From Pontibacillus litoralis JSM 072002 (GTDB lineage Bacteria; Bacillota; Bacilli; Bacillales; BH030062): DNA of 64,000 nucleotides. A model generated the notes under the pieces. That model saw nothing but the letters and a program-made list of their open reading frames with translations. It was not told where the DNA came from and did no database searches. Within the stretch, counting starts at the first letter, position 1, and each line of letters opens with the position of its first letter. This document shows, piece by piece, positions 8,426 through 16,727 of the stretch. The stretch lies in NCBI RefSeq assembly GCF_000775615.1, contig NZ_AVPG01000010.1, forward strand, positions 39,947 through 103,946, in the 5' to 3' direction. The position numbers were made by a program, and so were the translations under genes.

Positions 8426-9421
8426 TTAAAAGTTCATCACTTTTTCAATGGCGTGTATGACTTGGTCTGAAGATGGTAAGAAATAGTCCTCATATGCAAA
8501 AAACGGTACAGGCGTATCAAATCCTGTTACTCGTTGCACTGGTGCTTTTTGATAAAGGAAAGCGTAGTCATTAATGATTGACATGACATCGTTTCCTACT
8601 CCACTCGTACGATGTGCTTCATGAACGATGACGGTACGACCTGTTTTCTGTACCGATTGCTGGATGATGTCACGATCTAGTGGGTATAGCGTGCGTAAAT
8701 CAATCACTTCACAAGTAACCCCACGTGCGGTCATTTTATTAGCGGCTTCCATGGCAACAGGCACCATAGCTCCCCAAGCGATAACGGTTACATCTTCTCC
8801 TTCTTGAACAACCTTTCCCTTACCGATTTCGACTGAATACTCATCTTCTGGTACTTCCTCTTTTCCAGCCCGATAAATTTTCATTGGTTCTAGGAAAAGG
8901 ACAGGATCAGGATCTAGTACACTAGCTATTAATAATCCTTTCGCATCGTAAGGCGTTGACGGACAAACTACTTTTATACCTGGCATATGTGTAAACAAAG
9001 CTTCTACTGAATCGGAATGTATCTCCGGAGCGCGCACACCAGCACCATATGGCGCGCGAATCACCATTGGTACGGAATAATGCCCCATCGTTCTAGCACG
9101 AATACGAGAAGCGTGCGTCATAATCTGCTCGTAAGCTGGGTAAATAAACCCTAAAAATTGAATTTCTACAATTGGTTTCAATCCATTAATCGCCATTCCT
9201 ATCGCCGCACCAGTAAATCCAGCTTCACTTAATGGCGTATCCATAACACGATCCGTACCAAATTGTTGCTGCAAACCATCCGTCGCTCGAAATACCCCGC
9301 CATTTACTCCGACATCCTCCCCTAATACAATAACTTCTTCATGCTGTTCTAATAATGATTTCATCGCGTCTGTAATGGCTTGGACAAATGTGAGCGTATT
9401 CGTTTTTACCGTTGTACTCAT
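8426..9421 (-). CDS. 2-oxoacid dehydrogenase E1 beta subunit
   Basis: The beta chain of the thiamine-pyrophosphate-dependent E1 decarboxylase, paired with the alpha chain upstream. Typical landmarks are GEDVG near the N-terminus, the GFTGAAIGMA segment and the AHRTSGVG region near the C-terminus. A longer in-frame ORF reaches 9481, but the ATG at 9421 overlaps the E1-alpha stop as ATGA and has AAGGAGAG just upstream, giving the usual length of 331 aa. The overlap implies coupled translation and equimolar subunits. Confidence 0.9.
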   Translation of the reverse strand: MSTTVKTNTLTFVQAITDAMKSLLEQHEEVIVLGEDVGVNGGVFRATDGLQQQFGTDRVMDTPLSEAGFTGAAIGMAINGLKPIVEIQFLGFIYPAYEQIMTHASRIRARTMGHYSVPMVIRAPYGAGVRAPEIHSDSVEALFTHMPGIKVVCPSTPYDAKGLLIASVLDPDPVLFLEPMKIYRAGKEEVPEDEYSVEIGKGKVVQEGEDVTVIAWGAMVPVAMEAANKMTARGVTCEVIDLRTLYPLDRDIIQQSVQKTGRTVIVHEAHRTSGVGNDVMSIINDYAFLYQKAPVQRVTGFDTPVPFFAYEDYFLPSSDQVIHAIEKVMNF

Positions 9422-10497
9422 GCTTTCTCTCCTTTCCCTACTGAAGCATAGTAAACTCTTTTTTGCTCTTCGATAGGCCAAATTGATTCAGCGAAAACAT
9501 AGTCAAAAATATCATCCACACTTACGGGAGGTACTTGCTCCATTTGTTCTACAGCTTGCTCCACTTCAATTATAACTTCTTGCTTCATTTGCTCCATTTC
9601 TTCTTGTTGACATATAGCATTAGCCAACATATATTTCTCTAAACGAAGAATAGGATCATACGCTTTCCTCCTGTTTTCACTATCTTCTTGGTTTCGATAT
9701 TTCGTTGGATCATCGGCAGTCGTATGCGCTCCGTACCGCCATGTAACTGCCTCGATTAATGTCGGTCCCTCTCCGTTACGTGCGCGGTCGAGTGCTTTCT
9801 TTGTTTCCCTGTATACAGAGAACACATCATTTCCATCAATGCGAACAGACGGCATATCATAAGCCATTGCTTTTTGAGCAATAGTTTTTGATTTCATTTG
9901 TTTTTCTATCGGTACCGAAATGGCATATTGATTATTTTGGTTAAAAAATACAACAGGCGCTTGAAATACACTTGCGATATTTAACCCTTCATGAAAATCA
10001 CCTTCTGAAGTCGCACCATCACCAAAATAAGCGATGACAGCATGATTCGTTCCTTTCTTCTGTTCAGCGATTGCCGTGCCAGTTGCATGTGGAAGCTGGG
10101 TTGCAATCGGTACAGCTGGAGGAATTATACGCTTCCCCTCTGGCGGTATACAGCTTTCATTTCGTCCGTTCCAATATAATAAAATTGTTGTTAAGTCATG
10201 TCCGAACGTCATCGTTGCAGCATGATCACGATATGTCGGAAAAAGCCAATCATTTTGCTCAAGCGCCATCGCACTCCCTACTTGCGCTGCTTCTTGTCCT
10301 TCAAATGGTGCATACGTGCCAATTCGACCTTGACGCTGCAAGCTAACACATTTACGGTCAAACGTTCTAGACCGAATTAAGTGGTAATACAATAAGCGAA
10401 TGAAAGCATCGTTTAGCAATTCATTCTGTAAAACTTCGGTGACTTCTCCCTTTTCATTTAACAACTGCTTGATTGGAAATTGTTGTTCCAATGTCAT
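9418..10497 (-). CDS. 2-oxoacid dehydrogenase E1 alpha subunit (PDH/BCKDH type)
   Basis: The alpha chain binds thiamine pyrophosphate through the GDGATSEGDFHEG...NQNN motif (the GDG-X(25-30)-NN signature). It decarboxylates a 2-oxoacid and passes the acyl group to lipoyl-E2. The opening segment RQGRIGTYAPFEGQEA resembles PDH E1-alpha more than 2-oxoglutarate dehydrogenase, which has a single-chain E1. Pyruvate, branched-chain or aryl 2-oxoacids are all possible. The 45 bp before it carry two cre-like boxes. Translation starts at an ATG with AAGGAGG upstream. 359 aa. Confidence 0.9.
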   Translation of the reverse strand: MTLEQQFPIKQLLNEKGEVTEVLQNELLNDAFIRLLYYHLIRSRTFDRKCVSLQRQGRIGTYAPFEGQEAAQVGSAMALEQNDWLFPTYRDHAATMTFGHDLTTILLYWNGRNESCIPPEGKRIIPPAVPIATQLPHATGTAIAEQKKGTNHAVIAYFGDGATSEGDFHEGLNIASVFQAPVVFFNQNNQYAISVPIEKQMKSKTIAQKAMAYDMPSVRIDGNDVFSVYRETKKALDRARNGEGPTLIEAVTWRYGAHTTADDPTKYRNQEDSENRRKAYDPILRLEKYMLANAICQQEEMEQMKQEVIIEVEQAVEQMEQVPPVSVDDIFDYVFAESIWPIEEQKRVYYASVGKGEKA

Positions 10498-10511
10498 TCC
10501 TCCTTCAACGA

Positions 10512-10541
10512 TGGAAACGCTTATATATGGAAGCGTTTACA
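10512..10541 (-). promoter_or_regulatory. Tandem cre-like (CcpA) boxes upstream of E1 alpha
   Basis: Two 14-bp boxes, TGGAAACGCTTATA (10512-10525) and TGGAAGCGTTTACA (10528-10541), sit 16 bp apart in the short gap before the E1-alpha gene. Against the cre consensus TGWAARCGYTWNCW the second has one mismatch and the first has two. Carbon catabolite control of the complex is the inference. Confidence 0.7.
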
Positions 10542-10542
10542 A

Positions 10543-10947
10543 TTAGGGTTGTGTCATTTCGCTTAGCTTTATTTTCTCCTTGATGACTTCTTTTGGCACG
10601 ATTGCTTGGGTGACTTCTCCTTTACCTATAATCCCTTTATTATTCTTGGCTTCTACTTCTGTAATAACTAAATGATTCCTTAATTCTGTCAATGTCGCCG
10701 TTACTTGTATGTCTGTTTCAACTGCTGTTGGTGCAACATGTTTCACTTGAACAGCAGCACCAATTCCTTCTTCATCAGCTTCTAAATATGGTAAGATTAT
10801 TTGCCTTGCTGCCCATTCCATGTGATACACCATGGCAACTGTTGAATAAGCTTCATGAACGACTTTTCCTTCAAACTGGGCAAACATTTCTGGTGTCACC
10901 CTTGCCGTAATGGTCGCTGTTTGCCCTATATGCATTCCTGACTTCAT
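10543..10947 (-). CDS. Hot-dog thioesterase, FlK-like
   Basis: A 134-aa single-domain hot-dog protein resembling the FlK/fluoroacetyl-CoA-thioesterase group. Features are the N-terminal GQTATITARVTPEM strand and the conserved VHEAYSTVAMVYHMEWAAR helix, followed by the ETDIQVTATL strand. Such proteins hydrolyse acyl-CoAs to free acid and CoA. It lies 16 bp after the ABC ATPase gene and 45 bp before E1-alpha, bridging transporter and dehydrogenase. A likely role is to relieve CoA sequestration from the acyl-CoA made by the complex (inference). An AGGAGGAG site precedes the ATG. Confidence 0.75.
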   Translation of the reverse strand: MKSGMHIGQTATITARVTPEMFAQFEGKVVHEAYSTVAMVYHMEWAARQIILPYLEADEEGIGAAVQVKHVAPTAVETDIQVTATLTELRNHLVITEVEAKNNKGIIGKGEVTQAIVPKEVIKEKIKLSEMTQP

Positions 10948-10963
10948 TCTTCTCCTCCTTTAT

Positions 10964-11758
10964 TTAAGAAAGCAAAGCTCTGTCATTTACCAACTGCTCT
11001 CCTTTTATCTTCTGAAATTCGTCTAACAATTTATCTACTGTTAAATTTCTCTTTTCCTGTTCATCGTACTCCCGAATAATACCACCTTTATCCATCATCA
11101 ATAGTTTATTCCCTAAATCTAACGCTTGCTGCATGTTATGGGTAACCATTAAGGTAGTTAACTCTTTTGTTGCGACAATTTCTTTCGTTAAATTCGTAAT
11201 AAGCGCAGCACGTGCAGGATCTAATGCTGCAGTATGTTCATCTAGCAATAGAATAGCAGGTTCTGTAAACGTCGCCATTAACAACGATAAAGCTTGCCTT
11301 TCCCCTCCAGATAACAGTCCAACTTTAGCATTTAAACGATTTTCCAAACCGAGATGAAGCGTTTGTAATGCCTCTTGGAAAAAATCTCTTCTCCTCTTCG
11401 TTACTCCTTTTTTAAACGTTCTTCTTTTACTTCTACAATAAGCGATGGATAAGTTCTCTTCAATTGTCATAGACGGTGCTGTTCCTGCCATTGGATCTTG
11501 AAACACCCTTCCTATATATCGGGCACGTCTATATTCCGGTAAAACCGTTACTTCACGATTATCAATAACGACTTTCCCCATATCAGGTGAATGCACGCCA
11601 GAAATAATATTCATTAACGTCGATTTTCCCGCACCGTTACTACCAATAATCGTTACAAAATCACCTTTATGTAACGTAAGATTGGCCTGATTTAAAGCAA
11701 TCTTCTCGTCTGGGGTGCCTTCATTAAATACTTTGTGTATGTGTTCAAGATGAAGCAT
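10964..11758 (-). CDS. ABC transporter ATP-binding protein
   Basis: The nucleotide-binding subunit of an importer. Visible motifs are Walker A GSNGAGKST, Q-loop (RVFQDP), signature LSGGERQ, Walker B ILLLDEHTAALDP and the switch His in VTHN. Its start overlaps the end of the permease gene by 14 bp. The combination with a branched-chain-type permease and a PF04392-type binding lipoprotein matches the TrpXYZ-like group, in which some members have been proposed to import aromatic amino acids. The substrate here is unproven. Confidence 0.9.
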   Translation of the reverse strand: MLHLEHIHKVFNEGTPDEKIALNQANLTLHKGDFVTIIGSNGAGKSTLMNIISGVHSPDMGKVVIDNREVTVLPEYRRARYIGRVFQDPMAGTAPSMTIEENLSIAYCRSKRRTFKKGVTKRRRDFFQEALQTLHLGLENRLNAKVGLLSGGERQALSLLMATFTEPAILLLDEHTAALDPARAALITNLTKEIVATKELTTLMVTHNMQQALDLGNKLLMMDKGGIIREYDEQEKRNLTVDKLLDEFQKIKGEQLVNDRALLS

Positions 11759-12713
11759 GGTGCTCCTCCTTTTCTTCCGACAGCGATTGCAAATTTGCTA
11801 ACCTTTGTGCATTTCGTTTCTTTTTCATTTTTCGAACTTTATGATCATCCATTACTTTCGGAACAATTAAAGCAATAATAACGATAATCGCTGTAATTAA
11901 CTTCATATCTCCTGCATCGAGAAACTCTATTCGTAACGCAATACTTACGACGATGCGATAAACGATTGCCCCGCCGATGACAGCAAGTGTTGTTCGTCCA
12001 ATCGTTTTGGAGCCAAATAACGCTTCTCCAATAATGACCGATGCAAGACCGATAATAATCATCCCTATTCCCATACCAACATCCGCAAATGAAGACAGCT
12101 GTGCGATGAAAGCTCCGGAAAAAGCAACAAAAGCATTGGAAACACCGAGCCCTAGTATGATTAACCAATCAGTATGCGCAGCAAAACTACGAATCATTTT
12201 CGGATTGTTTCCTGTTGCACGAACGGCTAACCCTACCTCTGTTTTTAGAAACCAGTCCAATAGCAACTTGAAACTTAACGTAACGAGCAGCATAAAAATG
12301 ACGACTCCCCATGAGGATAAAACGGCCACATTTGACCAAACCGCCTCTACTTGATCTAAAGCCGTTTGTTGATTAAGTAGTGGAATGTTTGATTTCCCCA
12401 TAATTCGAAGGTTAATCGAGTACAACGCAATCATCATTAAAATGCCAGACAACAGTGGATTTATCCCACCTTTTGTGTGTAAAATTCCTGTAAGGCAACC
12501 CGCGACAAATCCAGCTAGTAAAGCAACGGTAGAAGCGAGAAATGGATTGTACCCTTGAAGAATCATCACAGCGGCAACAGCAGCACCAGTCACAAAACTG
12601 CCATCAACCGTTAAATCCGGAAAATCAAGTACACGAAAGGATAAATAAACACCGAGTGCCATAATAGCGTATATTACACCTGATTCAAATGCACTAAACA
12701 AAGCTAAAGCCAC
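11745..12713 (-). CDS. ABC transporter permease (branched-chain type)
   Basis: A 322-aa integral membrane permease of the BPD_transp_2 family, with about eight to nine hydrophobic helices and the VLDFPDLTVDGSFVTGAA segment typical of permeases paired with PF04392 lipoproteins. The C-terminus is strongly charged and cytoplasmic. It overlaps the ATPase gene and is separated from the binding-protein gene by 97 bp that contain a hairpin. It forms the membrane pore of the importer. Confidence 0.88.
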   Translation of the reverse strand: MALALFSAFESGVIYAIMALGVYLSFRVLDFPDLTVDGSFVTGAAVAAVMILQGYNPFLASTVALLAGFVAGCLTGILHTKGGINPLLSGILMMIALYSINLRIMGKSNIPLLNQQTALDQVEAVWSNVAVLSSWGVVIFMLLVTLSFKLLLDWFLKTEVGLAVRATGNNPKMIRSFAAHTDWLIILGLGVSNAFVAFSGAFIAQLSSFADVGMGIGMIIIGLASVIIGEALFGSKTIGRTTLAVIGGAIVYRIVVSIALRIEFLDAGDMKLITAIIVIIALIVPKVMDDHKVRKMKKKRNAQRLANLQSLSEEKEEHHASS

Positions 12714-12756
12714 CCGAACTCCCCCTTACTCAAGTAGACAAGAAAACTCGAAACAA

Positions 12757-12796
12757 GGCTCAGTGATTGCATTTTTACTTCTGTAACCACTGAACC
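12757..12796 (-). other. Intercistronic hairpin between binding protein and permease genes
   Basis: On the minus strand, GGTTCAGTG (12788-12796) pairs with CACTGAGCC (12757-12765) through nine pairs with a 22-nt loop. No T-run follows, so it is better read as an mRNA stabiliser that raises binding-protein expression over permease than as a full terminator. Confidence 0.5.
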
Positions 12797-12810
12797 ACTT
12801 TCACATTTTT

Positions 12811-13848
12811 CTATTCTATAAACTCAGCCAAGCTCTTCCATTCATCTTTTATTTCTACTCCCATGTCTTTAGCTGCTTGTTGATTCATAACGAGCTTTAA
12901 GTCATTTGGGTATTGTGGCGCTATTTCCGCTATCTCTTTTTCCCCTTTTAATACAGATGCCGCCATCTCCCCAGCTTGATAACCTATATCATAGTAATCA
13001 AATCCATAAGCAGCTAATCCACCACGTTCCACAGAATCAAGTTCTCCTACAAAGAGAGGAATCCCTTGATCATTTGCAACACCAATAACAGACTCTAATG
13101 CAGAGACGACGGTATTATCGGTAATAATGTAAAATACATCTGCTCGTCCTACAAGAGATTCTGTAGCTTGTTGTACTTCAGCGGAGTTGGATACAGACGC
13201 CTCTACTATTTCTAAGTCGGTACCTTCTGTAGCCTGTTTCACCATTTCAACTTGTGCGACAGAGTTCTGTTCACCAGCATTGTAAACCATGCCGATTTTC
13301 TTCGCTTCTGTCTGCTCATCAATGAATTGAACAGTATTCGGAATCGCATCCGGATGATTATCTGTTGTACCTGTAATGTTTCCTCCTGCTTCATCCATAG
13401 AAGGAACTAACTCGGCGCCAATCGGGTCTGTTACCGATGTAAACACGATAGGAATGTCTGCTGTAGCATTTAATGCACTTTGAGCACTAGGTGTAGAATT
13501 GGCGAAAATTAAATCCACTTGATCACTAACAAAATTGTCCGCAATCGTTTGGTTGTTAGACATATCATTTTGCGCATTCTGAACATCAAACGTTACATTT
13601 GTCAAACCACTATCCTCGATGCCTTTTTTAAAGCCTTCTGTTGCAGCATCTAACGATGGATGTTCCACAAATTGAGAAATACCAACCGTGTACGCATCAG
13701 ATGATTCCGCTGCTTCCGTTTCATTTGTTTCACCACTATCAGCACTATCTTCCGCATCACTTTCTACATTTTCTGTTCCCCCACATGCGGCCAAAGCCAA
13801 TGAACCAACAACGAATAACACGAAAAGCAACCAACTCGTTTTTTTCAT
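12811..13848 (-). CDS. ABC substrate-binding lipoprotein (PF04392 / TrpX-like)
   Basis: The extracellular binding protein of the importer, anchored by a lipid. A signal peptide (charged MKKTS then a hydrophobic core) ends in the lipobox LALAAC-GG, followed by an acidic Ser/Glu/Asp-rich linker. The mature part has the two-lobed ABC_sub_bind pattern (YTVGISQFVEHPSLDA and PIVFTSVTDPIGA). The longer ORF start at 13869 is rejected because AGGAGG lies inside it, six bases before the ATG at 13848. A SigA promoter lies about 110 bp upstream. PF04392 proteins bind diverse ligands, including tryptophan and tyrosine. Confidence 0.88.
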   Translation of the reverse strand: MKKTSWLLFVLFVVGSLALAACGGTENVESDAEDSADSGETNETEAAESSDAYTVGISQFVEHPSLDAATEGFKKGIEDSGLTNVTFDVQNAQNDMSNNQTIADNFVSDQVDLIFANSTPSAQSALNATADIPIVFTSVTDPIGAELVPSMDEAGGNITGTTDNHPDAIPNTVQFIDEQTEAKKIGMVYNAGEQNSVAQVEMVKQATEGTDLEIVEASVSNSAEVQQATESLVGRADVFYIITDNTVVSALESVIGVANDQGIPLFVGELDSVERGGLAAYGFDYYDIGYQAGEMAASVLKGEKEIAEIAPQYPNDLKLVMNQQAAKDMGVEIKDEWKSLAEFIE

Positions 13849-13958
13849 TTCATTCCTCCTCGTATTCATTCCCCTGTGTGTACGTCTTGATGTTTAGCAT
13901 AACGAATTGCTATGAAGCAACGTTAGCGCATTTTTATAACCATTGTATTTATAACGTT

Positions 13959-13987
13959 ATCGTAACGAACAAGCCTAAAATTGTCAA
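13959..13987 (-). promoter_or_regulatory. SigA promoter of the ABC/2-oxoacid dehydrogenase run
   Basis: A consensus -35 TTGACA (13982-13987) and a -10 TACGAT (13959-13964) are spaced by 17 bp. The leader of about 100 nt contains a small imperfect hairpin (TAACGTTGC pairing with GCAA-TT-CGTTA). I see no T-box or known riboswitch in it. Confidence 0.65.
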
Positions 13988-14059
13988 TGAAAATTCTGAA
14001 AATATAAATTAATGTGTATATTTTGACTTTTGTCGAGTTATGACCAAACAAAATACAGA

Positions 14060-14115
14060 CACATAAAAAAACAGGCATTAACTTAGTCTAACTGTGAACG
14101 CCTGCTTTTTATGTG
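14060..14115 (-). terminator. Terminator of the FabK-like gene
   Basis: A long hairpin of about 19 pairs (14097-14115 with 14060-14079) has a 17-nt loop; the 3' arm contains seven consecutive T residues on the minus strand. Confidence 0.8.
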
Positions 14116-14119
14116 CCGA

Positions 14120-15070
14120 TTATGGTTGAAAAGGTTGTAACTGTTGAATTCGATTGTTATATTGCTCCATCATAGATTGTATTAATTGTTCCACTGTTGG
14201 AATCGTATCGATAAATCCACATATTTGTCCTGCATTCATAAATCCTTCTTCAGCGTTTCCTTCTAATGCGCCGCGTTTATGAAAATGTTCAGAAGTATAT
14301 TGTTGAAATTGTTCCACTGTTATGCCTTCTTGTTCATATTGTAAAAGTTTTTCCGTATATGGTTTTTTTAATACTCGACGAACCTGGCCAACACTTCTGC
14401 CAACAATGACGGTTTCATTGTCCTTTGCTTCCATGACCGCTTGTTTATAATGAGAATGAAACGGCGCTTCCTTCGTCGCAATAAAACGCGTTCCCATTTG
14501 CACCCCGCTAGCTCCAAGCGCTAACATAGCCGCTAAACCATATCCGTCCGCAATTCCTCCCGCTGCCACTACTGGTACGGATACAGATTGAACAATTTGA
14601 GGAATTAAGGAAAGTGTCGTAGTCTCGAATGGAGAGTTAATACCCGCTGCTTCAAATCCTTCTGCAACAATGACATCTACCCCTGCCATTTCCGCCTTAA
14701 CTGCCTGACGTTTAGAGCCGACAACGGTCAACACTTTAACGCCTCGTTCATGAAAACAGTTTACATAAGGGGCTGGGTTTCCTGCTGACAAAGAAACAAT
14801 CGGAACGTCATATTGATTAACTAACTGGATCATCTCTTTTTTGTAAGGCGTTACATTCAATGGTATATTAACGGCAAAAGGCTTATCTGTGAGCTCTTTT
14901 GTTGCTTGTATTTTGGAATCTACTTCCTCCACACTCATCGTACCTACCCCGATTGTACCTAATCCCCCCGCTTCTGTAATCGCTGCCGTTAACGTTTCAT
15001 GACTAATATCCCCCATTCCCCCTTGTATGATTGGATACTTAATATGTAATTGCTCGCATAGTTGATTCAT
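14120..15070 (-). CDS. FMN-dependent nitronate monooxygenase / FabK-like protein
   Basis: A 316-aa TIM-barrel flavoprotein of the 2-nitropropane dioxygenase/FabK family. The N-terminal IIQGGMGDIS, the VVAAGGIADG segment and the GASGVQMGTRF FMN-phosphate-binding loop are the family hallmarks. Members either oxidise toxic alkyl nitronates or act as enoyl-ACP reductase II. The His typical of class I nitronate monooxygenases cannot be confirmed by eye, so the reaction stays open. The gene is divergent from the gamma-CA-like gene, with a palindrome between them. Confidence 0.8.
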   Translation of the reverse strand: MNQLCEQLHIKYPIIQGGMGDISHETLTAAITEAGGLGTIGVGTMSVEEVDSKIQATKELTDKPFAVNIPLNVTPYKKEMIQLVNQYDVPIVSLSAGNPAPYVNCFHERGVKVLTVVGSKRQAVKAEMAGVDVIVAEGFEAAGINSPFETTTLSLIPQIVQSVSVPVVAAGGIADGYGLAAMLALGASGVQMGTRFIATKEAPFHSHYKQAVMEAKDNETVIVGRSVGQVRRVLKKPYTEKLLQYEQEGITVEQFQQYTSEHFHKRGALEGNAEEGFMNAGQICGFIDTIPTVEQLIQSMMEQYNNRIQQLQPFQP

Positions 15071-15092
15071 CTAATTCCCTCCACGCAATTAA

Positions 15093-15115
15093 AATGTTAT
15101 ACTATTTTTAACATT
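15093..15115. promoter_or_regulatory. Palindrome in the divergent intergenic region
   Basis: AATGTTA (15093-15099) and TAACATT (15109-15115) form a perfect dyad with a 9-bp centre that includes a possible -10 TATACT. A divergent operator is plausible; the regulator is unknown. Confidence 0.4.
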
Positions 15116-15138
15116 ATCACAATTTGAGGTGAATGAGA

Positions 15139-15651
15139 ATGTTACATCCTTATAATCACATATGGCCAAAAGTCGATAACACCGTATTTGTCGCACCTGG
15201 AGCGCATATAATCGGCGAGGTCACCATTGGTAAATATTCGAGCGTATGGTTTAATGCTGTCATCCGTGGAGATGAAGCACCGATTACGATTGGTGAGAAA
15301 TGCAGCATTCAAGACAACGCAACATGTCATTTATACGAAGGAGCACCATTAAAAGTAGGGGATGAAGTAACCATTGGGCATAACGTCATTTTACACGGAT
15401 GCACTATTGGGAATCGTTCCATTGTCGGCATGGGATCAACCATTTTAGATGGCGCACAAGTTGGCGAGGAATGTATTATAGGTGCTAACACATTGATTTC
15501 TCCTGGCAAGCAATTCCCACCAAGGTCGCTGATTCTAGGTACTCCTGGTAAAGTAGTACGGGAATTAAATAAGCAAGACTTACAACTGATCCAGCTATCC
15601 ATTGATACATACATTCAAAAGGGACAAGAATTCATGCAACAGCTTAAATAA
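15139..15651 (+). CDS. Gamma-carbonic-anhydrase-like hexapeptide protein (PaaY-like)
   Basis: A left-handed beta-helix protein of 170 aa built from hexapeptide repeats, in the gamma-class carbonic anhydrase family. The three metal-ligand histidines are in the right context (TCHLYEG, IGHNVILHG). PaaY of phenylacetate clusters, a thioesterase that hydrolyses 2-hydroxycyclohepta-1,4,6-triene-1-formyl-CoA, belongs to this family, and the paa operon lies about 3 kb away, but YtoA-type housekeeping members look similar. An ATG at 15133 is too close to GAGGTG; the ATG at 15139 has proper spacing. Confidence 0.8.
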   Translation: MLHPYNHIWPKVDNTVFVAPGAHIIGEVTIGKYSSVWFNAVIRGDEAPITIGEKCSIQDNATCHLYEGAPLKVGDEVTIGHNVILHGCTIGNRSIVGMGSTILDGAQVGEECIIGANTLISPGKQFPPRSLILGTPGKVVRELNKQDLQLIQLSIDTYIQKGQEFMQQLK

Positions 15652-15881
15652 ATTACTATTTTGCAACGTCATACTATGCAAAAAAACGCTTCGTAATGGG
15701 CTAGCCTAAGGTAGTATCAAACGTATCATGAATGCTAGAAGTAATTTTGATCTATTGCGAAATAAATTATTAGGTCGATTGTATAATTAAGTGCAACACC
15801 CAAGGGTAAATAAAAGAAGCCCATAACGACCTCGTGTAAAATGTAGTTACCACAACAAACATTTGAACGGAGGAAATCGTT

Positions 15882-16040
15882 ATGAGCTACAAGCATCTTA
15901 CCATATCAGAACGCGTGAATTGAAAAGAAACGCTGAATGTACGGCTGAAGAAGCACAAGCACGTTATCGAGCCAACAAATCCAATTGTGGAGCTCAGTCA
16001 AAATGTACGCCTGAGTTAAAAGAAACTGTTCAAAGTGGCG
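15882..16040 (+). pseudogene. IS30-family transposase remnant (N-terminal part)
   Basis: After an AGGAGG, the ATG at 15882 reads MSYKHLTISERV, the typical N-terminus of IS30-family transposases, and then hits a stop. The other frame continues from RELKRN with AECTAEEAQARYRANKSNCG, the next part of the same helix-turn-helix region. An internal deletion with frameshift has thus fused two N-terminal pieces, and the DDE catalytic domain is missing. The preceding 100 bp probably hold the old left end of the element. This is dead mobile DNA. Confidence 0.75.
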
Positions 16041-16182
16041 AGATAGCCACTCTTTTTTTACTTTCTTCGGCTAAAAGTGAAACTCACTGCACCCGAACCC
16101 TCTTGGCACTGAAACAAACCCATCTTAAATACTCTCTTATTCAACAATCTCGCCCGTTTGTTTAGGACTCTGCTTTCGGAAT

Positions 16183-16494
16183 TCAACTTGCTTTTTCAGC
16201 AACGAAAGCACTTTTTATTGCACCTATAATTCCAGGTATCAGAAAAAAGATTGCAAAAAATACAGTCAGTAAATTCATATGTGGTTTCTCATAAAAAGCA
16301 AACCAATCGGTAAAAATTGGAGATTCCAGAATCTTTCCAAATAATGTTCCACTGTCAAATTCTTTGTAATTAGGCGTCCATCCTGTTTTTTCAAATATAA
16401 TAAAGACTATCTGCGATAATACAAATACACCAACCGAGGAAACCCAAGCTTTTTTTAAAAATGAAACAGAGCTTTTTTTATTAGCCAAAAACAT
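16183..16494 (-). CDS. Small two-helix membrane protein, possibly YfzA-like
   Basis: A 103-aa membrane protein with hydrophobic helices at about 18-35 and 73-93 and an extracytoplasmic middle containing EKTGWTPNYKEF. That segment recalls the small Bacillus family YfzA, a match from memory and uncertain. The N-terminus has basic residues. The gene begins inside the end of a frameshifted ORF, which suggests a former operon. Function unknown. Confidence 0.6.
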   Translation of the reverse strand: MFLANKKSSVSFLKKAWVSSVGVFVLSQIVFIIFEKTGWTPNYKEFDSGTLFGKILESPIFTDWFAFYEKPHMNLLTVFFAIFFLIPGIIGAIKSAFVAEKAS

Positions 16495-16725
16495 CCCTCT
16501 TTCTCTTCTTCTGCAAAATGGCCCGTTTGTTGAATTTCTACTGATTCCGCACCACCATATGCGTTCAAATATTTTTCCCTTTCATCTTCTAAATTCCCCC
16601 CCTGATGTACCTATCAAATTCTTGTTCGATATATTCCTTGTCAATATCATCAGCAGTAACTTTCGGCTGTTTGTTGTTGCCATGTGGAACTGGGAACGAC
16701 AAAATTATTTCATTGGGAGAAATAA
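16455..16725 (-). pseudogene. Frameshifted ORF fragment upstream of the YfzA-like gene
   Basis: Minus-strand frames encode SFPVPHGNNKQPKVTADD and on to DRYIRGG, where a run of seven G (C7 at 16596-16602 on the plus strand) shifts the frame into a stop. One extra G would restore NLEDEREKYLNAYGG, which stays open to 16455. The protein is acidic and of unknown family. It is either a decayed gene or a homopolymer sequencing error; reads would decide. Confidence 0.5.
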
Positions 16726-16727
16726 TT

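Noticed and set aside
8426..9481. Longer E1-beta start at 9481
   Set aside because: It would overlap E1-alpha by 64 bp; the ATGA overlap at 9421 with a good ribosome-binding site is the normal arrangement.
13849..13990. T-box or tryptophan attenuator before the ABC binding protein
   Set aside because: The leader is only ~100 nt, with no T-box sequence, no Trp-rich leader peptide and no terminator.
13641..14012. Plus-strand ORF across the binding-protein gene start
   Set aside because: Antisense of the signal peptide and promoter; low-complexity His/Leu/Phe-rich translation and no ribosome-binding site.
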